The notes under the pieces were generated by a model. The model searched no databases, was not told the origin of the DNA, and was given only the letters and a program-made list of their open reading frames with translations. From Defluviitaleaceae bacterium (GTDB taxonomy: Bacteria; Bacillota; Clostridia; Lachnospirales; WQUN01): a stretch of DNA of 47,381 bases. The stretch is from contig WQVK01000018.1 in assembly GCA_009784025.1 (NCBI GenBank), forward strand, positions 1 through 47,381, read 5' to 3'. The translations under genes and the position numbers were made by a program. This document shows positions 40,910-47,381 of this stretch, one piece after another (the first letter of the stretch is position 1; every line of letters starts with the position of its first letter).

Positions 40910-40968
40910 GGTAACCCGAAAGAAATCGGGCGGCACGAAGTGCCGGGTTCGCAAAGCGAACCTCATGA
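40910..40968. mobile_element. 59-bp nested hairpin element, copy C
   Basis: GGTAACCCGAAAG ... AAGCGAACCTCATGA has the same length and ends as 29427-29485. It interrupts a CTTCTTTTTTTC-AAAAAAGAAG hairpin whose intact form is at 23150-23172. Confidence 0.65.
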
Positions 40969-41010
40969 AAAGAAGGGGGTGTCGGGGCAGAGCCCTGACG
41001 GCTTTAAGCA

Positions 41011-42105
41011 CTACATTTCATTAACTACAACTAAGCTTGTTTGGATATCATCCATTGCCAGGCTTGGAGACACGCGAATTGCGCCGCTGGCTAGTTGTGC
41101 AAATATTGCGTCGTATTGTGCTTGGGTGAAGTTTTGTAGCCTTGCTGTTTCCATTGGAAGGCCAACGCCGTCAACTGCTGCGTTAAACATCATTTCGCGG
41201 CCACCTGGGAAGGTGTTGTTCATTGCTGCTTCCAGCATTGCATATACAGATGGCGCAAGGCCTTTTACTGCAGAAGTTACAACAACGTCGCCGTCATCTG
41301 CCTGGTCTACGTCTACGCCAATAACAGACGCGCCTGCAGATTCTGCCGCTGCTATAACAGAGAAACCTGCGCCGCCTGCCGCCGCGAAGATAACCTCTGT
41401 GCCAGTGGCAAACCATGCGCCCGCGGTGGTTACATGGGCTGGGTCTGGTGCAAAGCCACCAAGGTACATGAAGTTGATTTCAACTGCGCCGGCATCAAGG
41501 CCAAGCTCGTTTGCTGCATGTTCTGCGCCTTGGATAAAGCCATGGCCAAAGCGAACTACCGCAGGCACGGCAATACCACCCATAAAGCCAAGGTTTCTAT
41601 AACCATCCATAACTGCCGCATAACCAGCAAGGAAGCCAGATTCTTCTTCTGCGTAGTGGATTGCTACCAGGTTGCTTTCAATCCTTACATTTCCTTCGTA
41701 CTCAGGTGAAGCATCCAACAAAACAAACTTAGTTTCTGGGAACATATCCTGTGCATGGTAAAGTGAAGCCTGGAAGTGGAAGCCTGGTAGAATAAGAACA
41801 TCTGCGCCCCAGCCGATAGCATCTGCAATCAAGTCAATCCTGGCATCATCTGTAGCCGCATGTGGTTGGAAGAAGTTAAGGTTAGCATCAGCAATATTCT
41901 GGCTTGCCGCAAACTGCTGTATACCAATCCAAGCACCGGCATTAAATGAGCCATCATCCAAAATAGAATCCGGCGAATGGGCGATAAGCGCAATCTGCAT
42001 AGCAGCAGCGTCTTCTCCGGCCGCACCATTACCGCCACATGCACTAAACGCAAACAACGCGCCCGCCAACAAAACAACAGGTAAAAACTTAACAAATTTC
42101 TTCAT
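41011..42105 (-). CDS. nupN: BMP-family nucleoside-binding lipoprotein
   Basis: A 364-residue substrate-binding lipoprotein of the Bmp/Med family. The signal peptide ends in the lipobox FSAC (Cys about 23) and a Gly/Ala linker. The mature part has IALIAHSPDSILDDGSFNAGAWIGIQQF, VLLDASPEYEGNVRIESNLVAIHYAEEESGFLAGYAAVM and VIGVDVDQADDGDVVVTSAVKGL, all typical of BMP proteins that deliver purine nucleosides to NupOPQ-type transporters. AGGAGG precedes ATG 42105. Placed between deoC and the ATPase gene, it should feed nucleosides into the salvage pathway. The exact nucleoside is not evident. Confidence 0.92.
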   Translation of the reverse strand: MKKFVKFLPVVLLAGALFAFSACGGNGAAGEDAAAMQIALIAHSPDSILDDGSFNAGAWIGIQQFAASQNIADANLNFFQPHAATDDARIDLIADAIGWGADVLILPGFHFQASLYHAQDMFPETKFVLLDASPEYEGNVRIESNLVAIHYAEEESGFLAGYAAVMDGYRNLGFMGGIAVPAVVRFGHGFIQGAEHAANELGLDAGAVEINFMYLGGFAPDPAHVTTAGAWFATGTEVIFAAAGGAGFSVIAAAESAGASVIGVDVDQADDGDVVVTSAVKGLAPSVYAMLEAAMNNTFPGGREMMFNAAVDGVGLPMETARLQNFTQAQYDAIFAQLASGAIRVSPSLAMDDIQTSLVVVNEM

Positions 42106-42135
42106 TTTGATTTCCTCCTAGGAATTTTAATATTT

Positions 42136-42209
42136 AAACCGTGAGGCCTTGCCACACATCTTATGAAAAGCGGGTAGAGATGTATCCGGCGAAGCCTCTA
42201 ACGGTCTTG
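42136..42209. repeat. Mosaic hairpin between deoC and the BMP gene
   Basis: AAACCGTGAGGC ... GCCTCTAACGGTCTT pair over a 74-nt span, a member of the CCGTCAGAGGC repeat family. It has no T run, so it is a weak terminator at most. Confidence 0.45.
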
Positions 42210-42875
42210 TTAATACGCCCCAGCGCCACCGCCGGTTAGCACTTTCACCGCAGAGCTTGTACCTAGCCTGGTACAGCCTGCGTTTATGAACATTTCAAAG
42301 TCTTGGCGAGTTTTCATGCCACCTGCGGCTTTCATTTGAACATTAGAGCCTATATGTTGCTTAAATAGGTTTATGTCATCTATGGTTGCACCGCCTGTGC
42401 CAAAGCCTGTAGATGTTTTAATAAAGTCTGCGCCGCTGGCTGTAACGCATTTGCATAGGGCTATTTTTTCTGCCTCGTTTAGGTAACAGCATTCTATTAT
42501 TACCTTTAGTGTCAGATGGCCTATGGCGGCTTTTATGGCCGCTAGCTCTTGTGTTATTGCGTCAAAGTTTTTGGCGCGCACATCGCCTTGGTTTATTACC
42601 ACATCAAATTCTTTTGCACCGTTTGCCAGGGCATCTTTTGTTTCTGCTATTTTGGCAACTGTGGTGTTATACCCCAGCGGGAAGCCAATAACTGTGCAGA
42701 TATTGATGCTGCTGCCGTATTTTTCGTTAACTCGTCTCAAATACGATGGCGGGATGCAAATTGATGCGGTTTTGTACTTTATCGCCTCCTCACATATTGC
42801 AATAATTTCTTCCCATGTTGCCACAGGAGACAGCAGTGTATGATCCACTGCTGAATAAATTGTGGAATCGTCCAA
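42210..42875 (-). CDS. deoC: Deoxyribose-phosphate aldolase
   Basis: A 221-residue class I aldolase splitting 2-deoxyribose 5-phosphate into glyceraldehyde 3-phosphate and acetaldehyde. Landmarks: VDHTLLSPVATWEEI, VIGFPLGYNTTVAKI, EFDVVINQGDVRAKNFD, VIIECCYLNEAEKI, the Schiff-base Lys in ADFIKTSTGFGTGGAT and KAAGGMKTRQDFEMFI. TTG 42875 is chosen as start because GGGAGGT lies six bases upstream and the peptide then begins at the family's usual place; the longer frame adds 25 unrelated residues. It heads the nucleoside uptake cluster and is divergent from ispF. Confidence 0.94.
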   Translation of the reverse strand: MDDSTIYSAVDHTLLSPVATWEEIIAICEEAIKYKTASICIPPSYLRRVNEKYGSSINICTVIGFPLGYNTTVAKIAETKDALANGAKEFDVVINQGDVRAKNFDAITQELAAIKAAIGHLTLKVIIECCYLNEAEKIALCKCVTASGADFIKTSTGFGTGGATIDDINLFKQHIGSNVQMKAAGGMKTRQDFEMFINAGCTRLGTSSAVKVLTGGGAGAY

Positions 42876-43045
42876 GTTGTAACCTCCCTTTATAGACGCA
42901 CAAACCTTAGAGCTTGTCCTCATACGGCAATTATAACATATTACAATCATATTACAAATATTTTTCTGTACTCCATTATAAAACCGTGCAGGCAGCCGCC
43001 AAATAGGTTATAATCATCCCAGACAAATTTCAAGGAGATGGTCTT

Positions 43046-43525
43046 TTGAATTTTCGCATTGGCCAAGGTTACGATGTTCACCGGCTTACAGAAGGGCGAA
43101 AACTGATTCTGGGCGGGGTAAACGTACCTTTTCACATGGGGCTGCTTGGCCATTCCGATGCAGATGTGCTTGTTCACGCGATTATGGATGCTATCTGCGG
43201 GGCAGCCGGCCTTGGGGATATCGGCCGTAACTTCCCAGATACAGACGATAAATACAAAGGCATCTCCAGCCTTAAGCTGTTAGAAGAAACTTGCCTGCGG
43301 CTGGCGGCTGGCGGCTGGCAAATAGCCAACATAGATGCGACCCTAATAGCCCAACAACCAAAAATAGCAGCCTATATAGAAGAAATGGGCAACAATATAG
43401 CTATCGCATTAAAGCTACAGCCCGCCCAAGTTAATATAAAAGCCACAACCGAAGAAGGCTTAGGCTTCACAGGCACAGGCGAAGGCATGGCCGCCCAGGC
43501 AATTTGCCTCATATGTAAAGGATGA
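43046..43525 (+). CDS. ispF: 2-C-methyl-D-erythritol 2,4-cyclodiphosphate synthase
   Basis: A 159-residue enzyme of the MEP isoprenoid pathway, cyclizing CDP-ME 2-phosphate and releasing [12 protein letters not shown] (zinc Asp 10, His 12), [19 protein letters not shown] (zinc His), [12 protein letters not shown] and [21 protein letters not shown] are the family motifs. It starts at TTG 43046 with AAGGAGATGG upstream. It heads the run to sigH and begins about 170 nt from divergent deoC; a TATAAT at about 43008 is a likely -10. Other isoprenoid genes (IspH fusion, uppS) lie about 6 kb away on the opposite strand. Confidence 0.95.
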   Translation: MNFRIGQGYDVHRLTEGRKLILGGVNVPFHMGLLGHSDADVLVHAIMDAICGAAGLGDIGRNFPDTDDKYKGISSLKLLEETCLRLAAGGWQIANIDATLIAQQPKIAAYIEEMGNNIAIALKLQPAQVNIKATTEEGLGFTGTGEGMAAQAICLICKG

Positions 43526-43532
43526 ACGTAAA

Positions 43533-44924
43533 ATGAAAATATACAACACCCTAACCAGAAAAAAAGAAGAGCTACAAACAATCACCCCCGGTATGGTAAA
43601 AATGTACAGCTGCGGCCAAACCGTGTACAACGACATTCACTTAGGCAACGCCCGCTTCTACGTAGTTTTCGATGCTATACGCCGCTATTTGTTGCATAAA
43701 GGTTACAATGTGCGCTTTGTACAAAATTTTACAGATATAGACGACAAAATCATCCAACGGGCAACAGAAGAAAACTGCAGCACCCAGGAAATCACCCAAA
43801 AATATATAGCCAACACCAAGCGCGACCTAGCGGCATTAAATGTGTTACCCGCCACAATAAACCCCCTAGCCACAGAAGAGATTGGCGAAATCATAACCAT
43901 GATAAGCGAGCTTGTGGCCAAAGGCCATGCCTATGAAAACAACGGCACGGTATACTTCAGCGTGGGCAAATTTGAAGGCTACGGTAAGCTATCTCGCAAA
44001 AATATTGAAGATTTAGAGGCAGGCGCCAGGGTAGAGGTGGAGTCTGGCAAGGCCAACCCTATGGACTTTGTGCTGTGGAAGCCAGCAAAGCCAGACGAGC
44101 CACATTGGGAAAGCCCCTGGGGCAACGGCCGCCCAGGCTGGCATATTGAATGCAGCGCCATGATTCGCAAATACCTTGGGGATGAAATTGACATCCACGG
44201 CGGCGGCGAAGACCTAACCTTCCCCCATCACGACAACGAAATCGCCCAAACGGAAGCGTTAACCGGCTGCAACCTAGCACGCTACTGGATGCACAGCGGC
44301 CTGCTAACCACCAACCATAAAAAAATGTCTAAATCCAGCGGCAATTTCTCCACCTTCCATGAGGCGACAAAAAAAATCCCGGCCGAGGTGATTCGTTTCT
44401 ACTTCCTTAGCGGGCATTATCGTATGCCCATGGAGCTGACGGAAGATGTGCTAGCAGCTGCAAAACAAAGCTTCGGGCGGATTAAGAATTGCCATATCAG
44501 CCTGCAAGAGGCGCTGAAAACCCTAGCCTCCAGCAGCGAAACCAGCACCGCAGACATTACCGCCTGCCAAGATAAATTTATGGCGGCAATGGACGATGAT
44601 TTTAACACCGCAGATGCAATCACCGCCATATTCGACCTGGTGAAAATAGTGAACCTGCGCCTGGCAGATAAAGAGAACCTAACCCGCCACTTTGCAGAAG
44701 CAGCCCTGACAACATTAGAGCATCTTTGCGATATTTTGGGGCTAAACATCGCCACCCAAGATGACAGTGGCAACAACAGCGAAATAGAAGCCTTAGTCTC
44801 TGCCCGGAACGAAGCCCGCAAAAACAAGGATTTCGCAGAATCTGACCGCATTCGTGACCAGCTACTGGCCATGGGTATAATTATAAAAGATACCAGAGAA
44901 GGTGTAACTTGGCACAGGGCGTAG
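43533..44924 (+). CDS. cysS: Cysteinyl-tRNA synthetase
   Basis: A 463-residue class I enzyme charging tRNA-Cys. Zinc ligands come from MYSCGQTVYN and GWHIECSAM with HHDNEIAQ. The HIGH-type motif is DIHLGNAR and KMSKSSGNF is the KMSKS loop. The helical anticodon-binding C-terminus ends EARKNKDFAESDRIRDQLLAMGI...TREGVTWH. Length is normal. It begins 7 nt after ispF and overlaps mrnC, so translation is coupled. No T-box leader is present because the gene is inside an operon. Confidence 0.97.
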   Translation: MKIYNTLTRKKEELQTITPGMVKMYSCGQTVYNDIHLGNARFYVVFDAIRRYLLHKGYNVRFVQNFTDIDDKIIQRATEENCSTQEITQKYIANTKRDLAALNVLPATINPLATEEIGEIITMISELVAKGHAYENNGTVYFSVGKFEGYGKLSRKNIEDLEAGARVEVESGKANPMDFVLWKPAKPDEPHWESPWGNGRPGWHIECSAMIRKYLGDEIDIHGGGEDLTFPHHDNEIAQTEALTGCNLARYWMHSGLLTTNHKKMSKSSGNFSTFHEATKKIPAEVIRFYFLSGHYRMPMELTEDVLAAAKQSFGRIKNCHISLQEALKTLASSSETSTADITACQDKFMAAMDDDFNTADAITAIFDLVKIVNLRLADKENLTRHFAEAALTTLEHLCDILGLNIATQDDSGNNSEIEALVSARNEARKNKDFAESDRIRDQLLAMGIIIKDTREGVTWHRA

Positions 44925-45274
44925 GCACGGCAGAGCTGGCCTACTTAGGCGATGCCGTGTTCGAAATAATGGTGCGCGAAATGCTGCTGCAGCAAGAGCT
45001 GTCCTTCCACGACCTTAGCCCTACCGCCACAAAATACGTATCCGCAACAGCCCAAGCCCAAATGTACCACCGCATATTCCCCACCCTAACCGAAGAAGAA
45101 CAGGCCTACGCAAAGCGCGGCAGAAACCTACACAGCGGCTCGCGCTCTAAAAGCTCTAGCGTGACAGATTACCGCCACGCCACAGGGCTAGAGGCGCTTT
45201 TCGGGTGGCTGTATTTAGAGAAGAATGAGACAAGGTTACGCGAGATATTTGAATTATGTATATTGACGGTCTAA
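44909..45274 (+). CDS. mrnC: Mini-ribonuclease III
   Basis: A 121-residue RNase III catalytic domain without an RNA-binding domain, used for 23S rRNA 3'/5' maturation in Bacillota. ELAYLGDAVFEIMVRE carries the catalytic Asp region, VSATAQAQMYHRI is the middle helix, and YRHATGLEALFGWLYL holds the second acidic site. TTG 44909 is the likely start, with AAGGTG just before it, overlapping the end of cysS by 16 nt. cysS-mrnC-rlmB is a conserved order. Confidence 0.93.
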   Translation: MAQGVGTAELAYLGDAVFEIMVREMLLQQELSFHDLSPTATKYVSATAQAQMYHRIFPTLTEEEQAYAKRGRNLHSGSRSKSSSVTDYRHATGLEALFGWLYLEKNETRLREIFELCILTV

Positions 45275-45293
45275 CATAAAACAGGAGGCAAAC

Positions 45294-46052
45294 ATGGAAG
45301 ATAAACTCATCCTTGAGGGGCGGAAGGCTGTTCTTGAGGCTTTGAATAATGATAGGCCTATTGATAGGATTTTGCTGCGGCGGGATAAGGATAAGCCGCT
45401 GGAGGGTACGCTGCGGTTGATTGCCGGCAAAGCGCGGGAGCGTAAGCTTGTTGTGCAGGAGGTGGACCGGGGTAAGCTTGATGATGTTTCGGAGCATGGG
45501 CACCATCAGGGGGTTATTGCGCTTTGTCCGGCTGTGCCTTATGTAGAGGTTGCAGATATTTTAGCCATCGCGGAAGAACGGAGCGAGCAGCCTTTTGTTA
45601 TTATTTTGGATGGAGTTACAGACCCGCATAATTTGGGGGCTGTTTTGCGTTCGGCAGAGGCTGGAGGCGTGCATGGGGTGATTATTCCTAAAAGGCGGGC
45701 TGTTGGGCTTACTGGTACGGTGGCCAAAAGCTCTGCCGGGGCTGTGACGCATATGGCAATCGCCAGAGTGGTTAATATTTCTCGCACGCTGGAAGAGCTG
45801 AAAGAAGCCGGGCTGTGGATAACCTGCGCCAGCATGGACGGGACAAGCCTTTACGATGCAGACCTTGCAGGGCCGGTGGCCCTTGTGCTTGGCTCGGAAG
45901 GCGAGGGAATAAGCCGCCTGGTGGAAGAGCATGCAGATTTTAAGGTGAGTATTCCTATGCTGGGGCGTATTCAATCACTTAATGTGTCTGTGGCGGCGGG
46001 GGTTCTTATTTATGAAGTGGTGCGCACCCGCATGAAGGCGGCGAAGCTGTAA
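45294..46052 (+). CDS. rlmB: 23S rRNA (guanosine-2'-O-)-methyltransferase RlmB (TrmH/SpoU family)
   Basis: A 252-residue SPOUT methyltransferase that methylates the ribose of a 23S rRNA guanosine. The N-terminal substrate-binding domain (about 1-75) has LILEGRKAVLEAL. The C-terminal knotted domain has motif 1 ILDGVTDPHNLGAVLRSAEA, motif 2 LVLGSEGEGI and motif 3 IPMLGRIQSLNVSVAAGVLIYE. AGGAGG precedes ATG 45294. The coding strand switches abruptly to G/T-rich at this gene (111 of 180 bases in 45301-45480 are G or T), unlike its A/C-rich upstream neighbours. Confidence 0.95.
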   Translation: MEDKLILEGRKAVLEALNNDRPIDRILLRRDKDKPLEGTLRLIAGKARERKLVVQEVDRGKLDDVSEHGHHQGVIALCPAVPYVEVADILAIAEERSEQPFVIILDGVTDPHNLGAVLRSAEAGGVHGVIIPKRRAVGLTGTVAKSSAGAVTHMAIARVVNISRTLEELKEAGLWITCASMDGTSLYDADLAGPVALVLGSEGEGISRLVEEHADFKVSIPMLGRIQSLNVSVAAGVLIYEVVRTRMKAAKL

Positions 46053-46570
46053 TGCCCACGCATTATCTGCTGGTGGACGGCTATAATGTAATCTACTCTA
46101 ACCAAGAGCTGGCCGTGCTGGCCGAGGATAATATAGATAGCGCGAGGGTTAAGCTATGCGACGCCCTTTGCGAATTTAAAGCCCTAAGCCGCTACCGCAT
46201 TATGGCCATTTTTGATGCCCATTTGGTGCCAGGGGGCGAGGGCAGCGTAACCAAATACCGCAATATAAAGGTAGTTTTTACTAAGGAAGCCGAAACGGCA
46301 GACCACTACATAGAACGCGCCGCCTACCGACTAGCCCAGCAAAAAGACCGCATAACCGTAGCAACATCTGACACCCTAGAGCAACTAATCATACTAGGGC
46401 GTGGCGCAGCCAGAATATCCTCCGAAGATTTATGGGTAGAAATAATATCCGCAAAAGAAGAAGCCCGCGCCCGCTACAACAGCACCCGCCCAATAAAACG
46501 AAACCCAATAGAAAGCCTGGTAGACGAAGAAACAGCAAAAATACTAGAGGCGATGCGATATGGAAAATAG
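46052..46570 (+). CDS. yacP: NYN-domain ribonuclease YacP/Rae1
   Basis: A 172-residue PIN/NYN-fold protein. LLVDGYNVIYSNQEL has the first catalytic Asp, IMAIFDAHLVPGGEG and VVFTKEAETADHYIERAAYRLA the central acidic residues, and ITVATSDTLEQLIILGRGAARIS the last. In Bacillus the homologue (Rae1) cleaves mRNA in the ribosome A site. It shares a base with the rlmB stop and overlaps sigH, so translation is coupled through the operon. Confidence 0.9.
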   Translation: MPTHYLLVDGYNVIYSNQELAVLAEDNIDSARVKLCDALCEFKALSRYRIMAIFDAHLVPGGEGSVTKYRNIKVVFTKEAETADHYIERAAYRLAQQKDRITVATSDTLEQLIILGRGAARISSEDLWVEIISAKEEARARYNSTRPIKRNPIESLVDEETAKILEAMRYGK

Positions 46571-47141
46571 CATGGAAAATCAAGTAAACGAAGCCCGCAG
46601 TGGCAACACAGCCGCCCTAAACGCGCTAATGCAAAGCTTCAAACCCCTGGTAAAAGCCAAGGCCAAAGAATACTACCTGCAAGGTGGCGACCTAGAGGAC
46701 CTTATCCAAGAAGGCATGATAGGCCTGTACAAAGCCGTACAAGACTACGCCCCAGCCAAAGGCAGCTTCAGCGCCTTTGCAGGGTTATGCGTGATGCGCC
46801 AAATCCAAACCGCAATAAAAGCCGCCGCACGCCAAAAACACATGCCCCTAAACACATCACTATCCCTAGATGAATCCCCCCAAGAAGGCAACGAAACCCT
46901 AGCCAACAAACTAACCGACTACAAAAACAACGACCCCGAAACTCTACTACTAAGCCTAGAAACCTACGCCACCATAAACAACTTTATAAACCAAAACCTA
47001 ACAGAACTAGAGCGCCAAGTTCTAACCCTACACATGAACAAAAAATCTCACAAGCAAATAGCAGAACAACTGGGGAAAACGACAAGATCTGTGGATAATA
47101 CATTGCAGAGAATACGGAAGAAATTGAAGACAATTATGTAA
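46560..47141 (+). CDS. sigH: RNA polymerase sigma factor SigH (sigma-30)
   Basis: A 193-residue sigma-70 family factor. Region 2 has LVKAKAKEYYLQGGDLEDLIQEGMIGLYKAVQDY and FSAFAGLCVMRQIQTAIKAAARQKHMPLN. Region 4 has LTELERQVLTLHMNKKSHKQIAEQLGKTTRSVDNTLQRIRKKL. Position after cysS-mrnC-rlmB-yacP identifies it as the sigma-H that starts sporulation in Bacillota. The start is ATG 46560 or 46572 (MENQVNE); both lie inside or just after yacP. The coding strand is extremely A/C-rich (only 45 of 180 bases in 46861-47040 are G or T). Confidence 0.93.
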   Translation: MENSMENQVNEARSGNTAALNALMQSFKPLVKAKAKEYYLQGGDLEDLIQEGMIGLYKAVQDYAPAKGSFSAFAGLCVMRQIQTAIKAAARQKHMPLNTSLSLDESPQEGNETLANKLTDYKNNDPETLLLSLETYATINNFINQNLTELERQVLTLHMNKKSHKQIAEQLGKTTRSVDNTLQRIRKKLKTIM

Positions 47142-47147
47142 AATATG

Positions 47148-47172
47148 AATGTTTTTAGGTTGAGCGACTATA
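47148..47172. repeat. Lone right end of the CCGCTCCACC TIR element
   Basis: GAATGTTTTTAGGTTGAGCGACTATA is the right-end sequence of the element at 17293-17455 with two changes, here without the rest of the element. It lies just after the sigH stop. Confidence 0.5.
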
Positions 47173-47227
47173 GACCAAAAACAAACAACAGAGGCTTAGG
47201 GATTGAATTTTATCTTGGCAAAAAATT

Positions 47228-47254
47228 CAGTTGGTCGGAAAATCCGACCAACTG
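47228..47254. repeat. CAGTTGGTCGGA palindrome, copy 5
   Basis: Perfect 12-bp arms around AAA. It sits 3 nt before the TIR element that runs to the window end. Confidence 0.85.
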
Positions 47255-47257
47255 ATA

Positions 47258-47381
47258 CTATAGCCGCTCCACCTAAAAACATTCGCATAGAGCGCAGGAA
47301 ATTTTCCGCAAGGCGAGGAGCTGAAAGCCGCCGCGCACTAGCGGTGCGCAAGGTTTTTAGCGACGAAGGCTTGCGGAAAAT
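47258..47381. mobile_element. TIR element with CCGCTCCACC ends, second copy (cut by window end)
   Basis: From TATAGCCGCTCCACC onward it is nearly identical to 17293-17410 (one difference noticed, in GCCGCCGCGCAC versus GCCGCCACGCAC). The right end lies outside the window. Confidence 0.65.

Noticed and set aside
42106-43045. Purine riboswitch before the nucleoside genes
   Set aside because: No recognisable purine aptamer core was found around deoC or the BMP gene; the hairpins there belong to the mosaic repeats.

Overview
The window looks like a chromosome segment from an anaerobic Bacillota bacterium, probably a clostridium. The evidence is gene order: an ispF-cysS-mrnC-rlmB-yacP-sigH run ending in a sporulation-type sigma-H gene, a greA-lysS pair, Gram-positive ribosome binding sites, several TTG starts, and BlaI/M56, PadR and GIN-domain genes. 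No genus can be named from sequence alone.

Layout. (1) 1-5323 is the right end of a decayed conjugative or mobilizable element. It is A-rich and unlike its neighbours. It carries the cut-off end of a VirD4 coupling protein, a large nested inverted repeat beside a replication-relaxation (Replic_Relax) gene, a TraG/TraD-like ATPase, an M48 protease and a tyrosine integrase with three apparent frameshifts. It ends at the 3' half of a tRNA-Arg(ACG), the probable attachment site. (2) 5334-14290 holds gpsA, an OmpR-type two-component system with a secreted protein of unknown function, typA, a histidine phosphatase and a CE7-type esterase. (3) 14389-17199 is a BlaI repressor and M56 sensor protease pair whose sensor domain is not a penicillin-binding domain. 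(4) 17656-22866 is a LuxR-type two-component system divergent from an ABC-2 exporter. (5) 23246-28121 has a HEAT-repeat protein, an MFS transporter, AraD and an L-arabinose/L-fucose isomerase-like enzyme. (6) 28435-31145 is secG, greA, lysS. (7) 31595-34213 is a PadR-led group of small envelope or unknown genes. (8) 34276-42875, minus strand, is a nucleoside uptake and salvage cluster (deoC, BMP lipoprotein, ABC ATPase, two permeases). It runs by overlapping or nearly abutting genes into an IspH-polyprenyl synthase fusion and uppS. (9) 43046-47141 is the ispF to sigH operon.

Two things stand out. The first is a single 648-residue protein joining IspH, the last enzyme of the MEP isoprenoid pathway, to a polyprenyl diphosphate synthase that uses its products, followed 1 nt later by uppS. 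The second is the intergenic DNA, which is a dense mosaic of small palindromic and inverted-repeat elements. These include a CAGTTGGTCGGA palindrome family, one copy of which lies in frame inside the ABC ATPase gene; a 59-bp hairpin element nested inside other repeats, with an empty site visible elsewhere in the window; a 116-bp TATAG-ended hairpin element; and a second TATAG-ended element seen twice. The coding strand also tends to drift from G+T-rich to A+C-rich along transcription units.

All calls come from reading the sequence; no database search or computation was run. Frameshift calls could also be sequencing or assembly errors.
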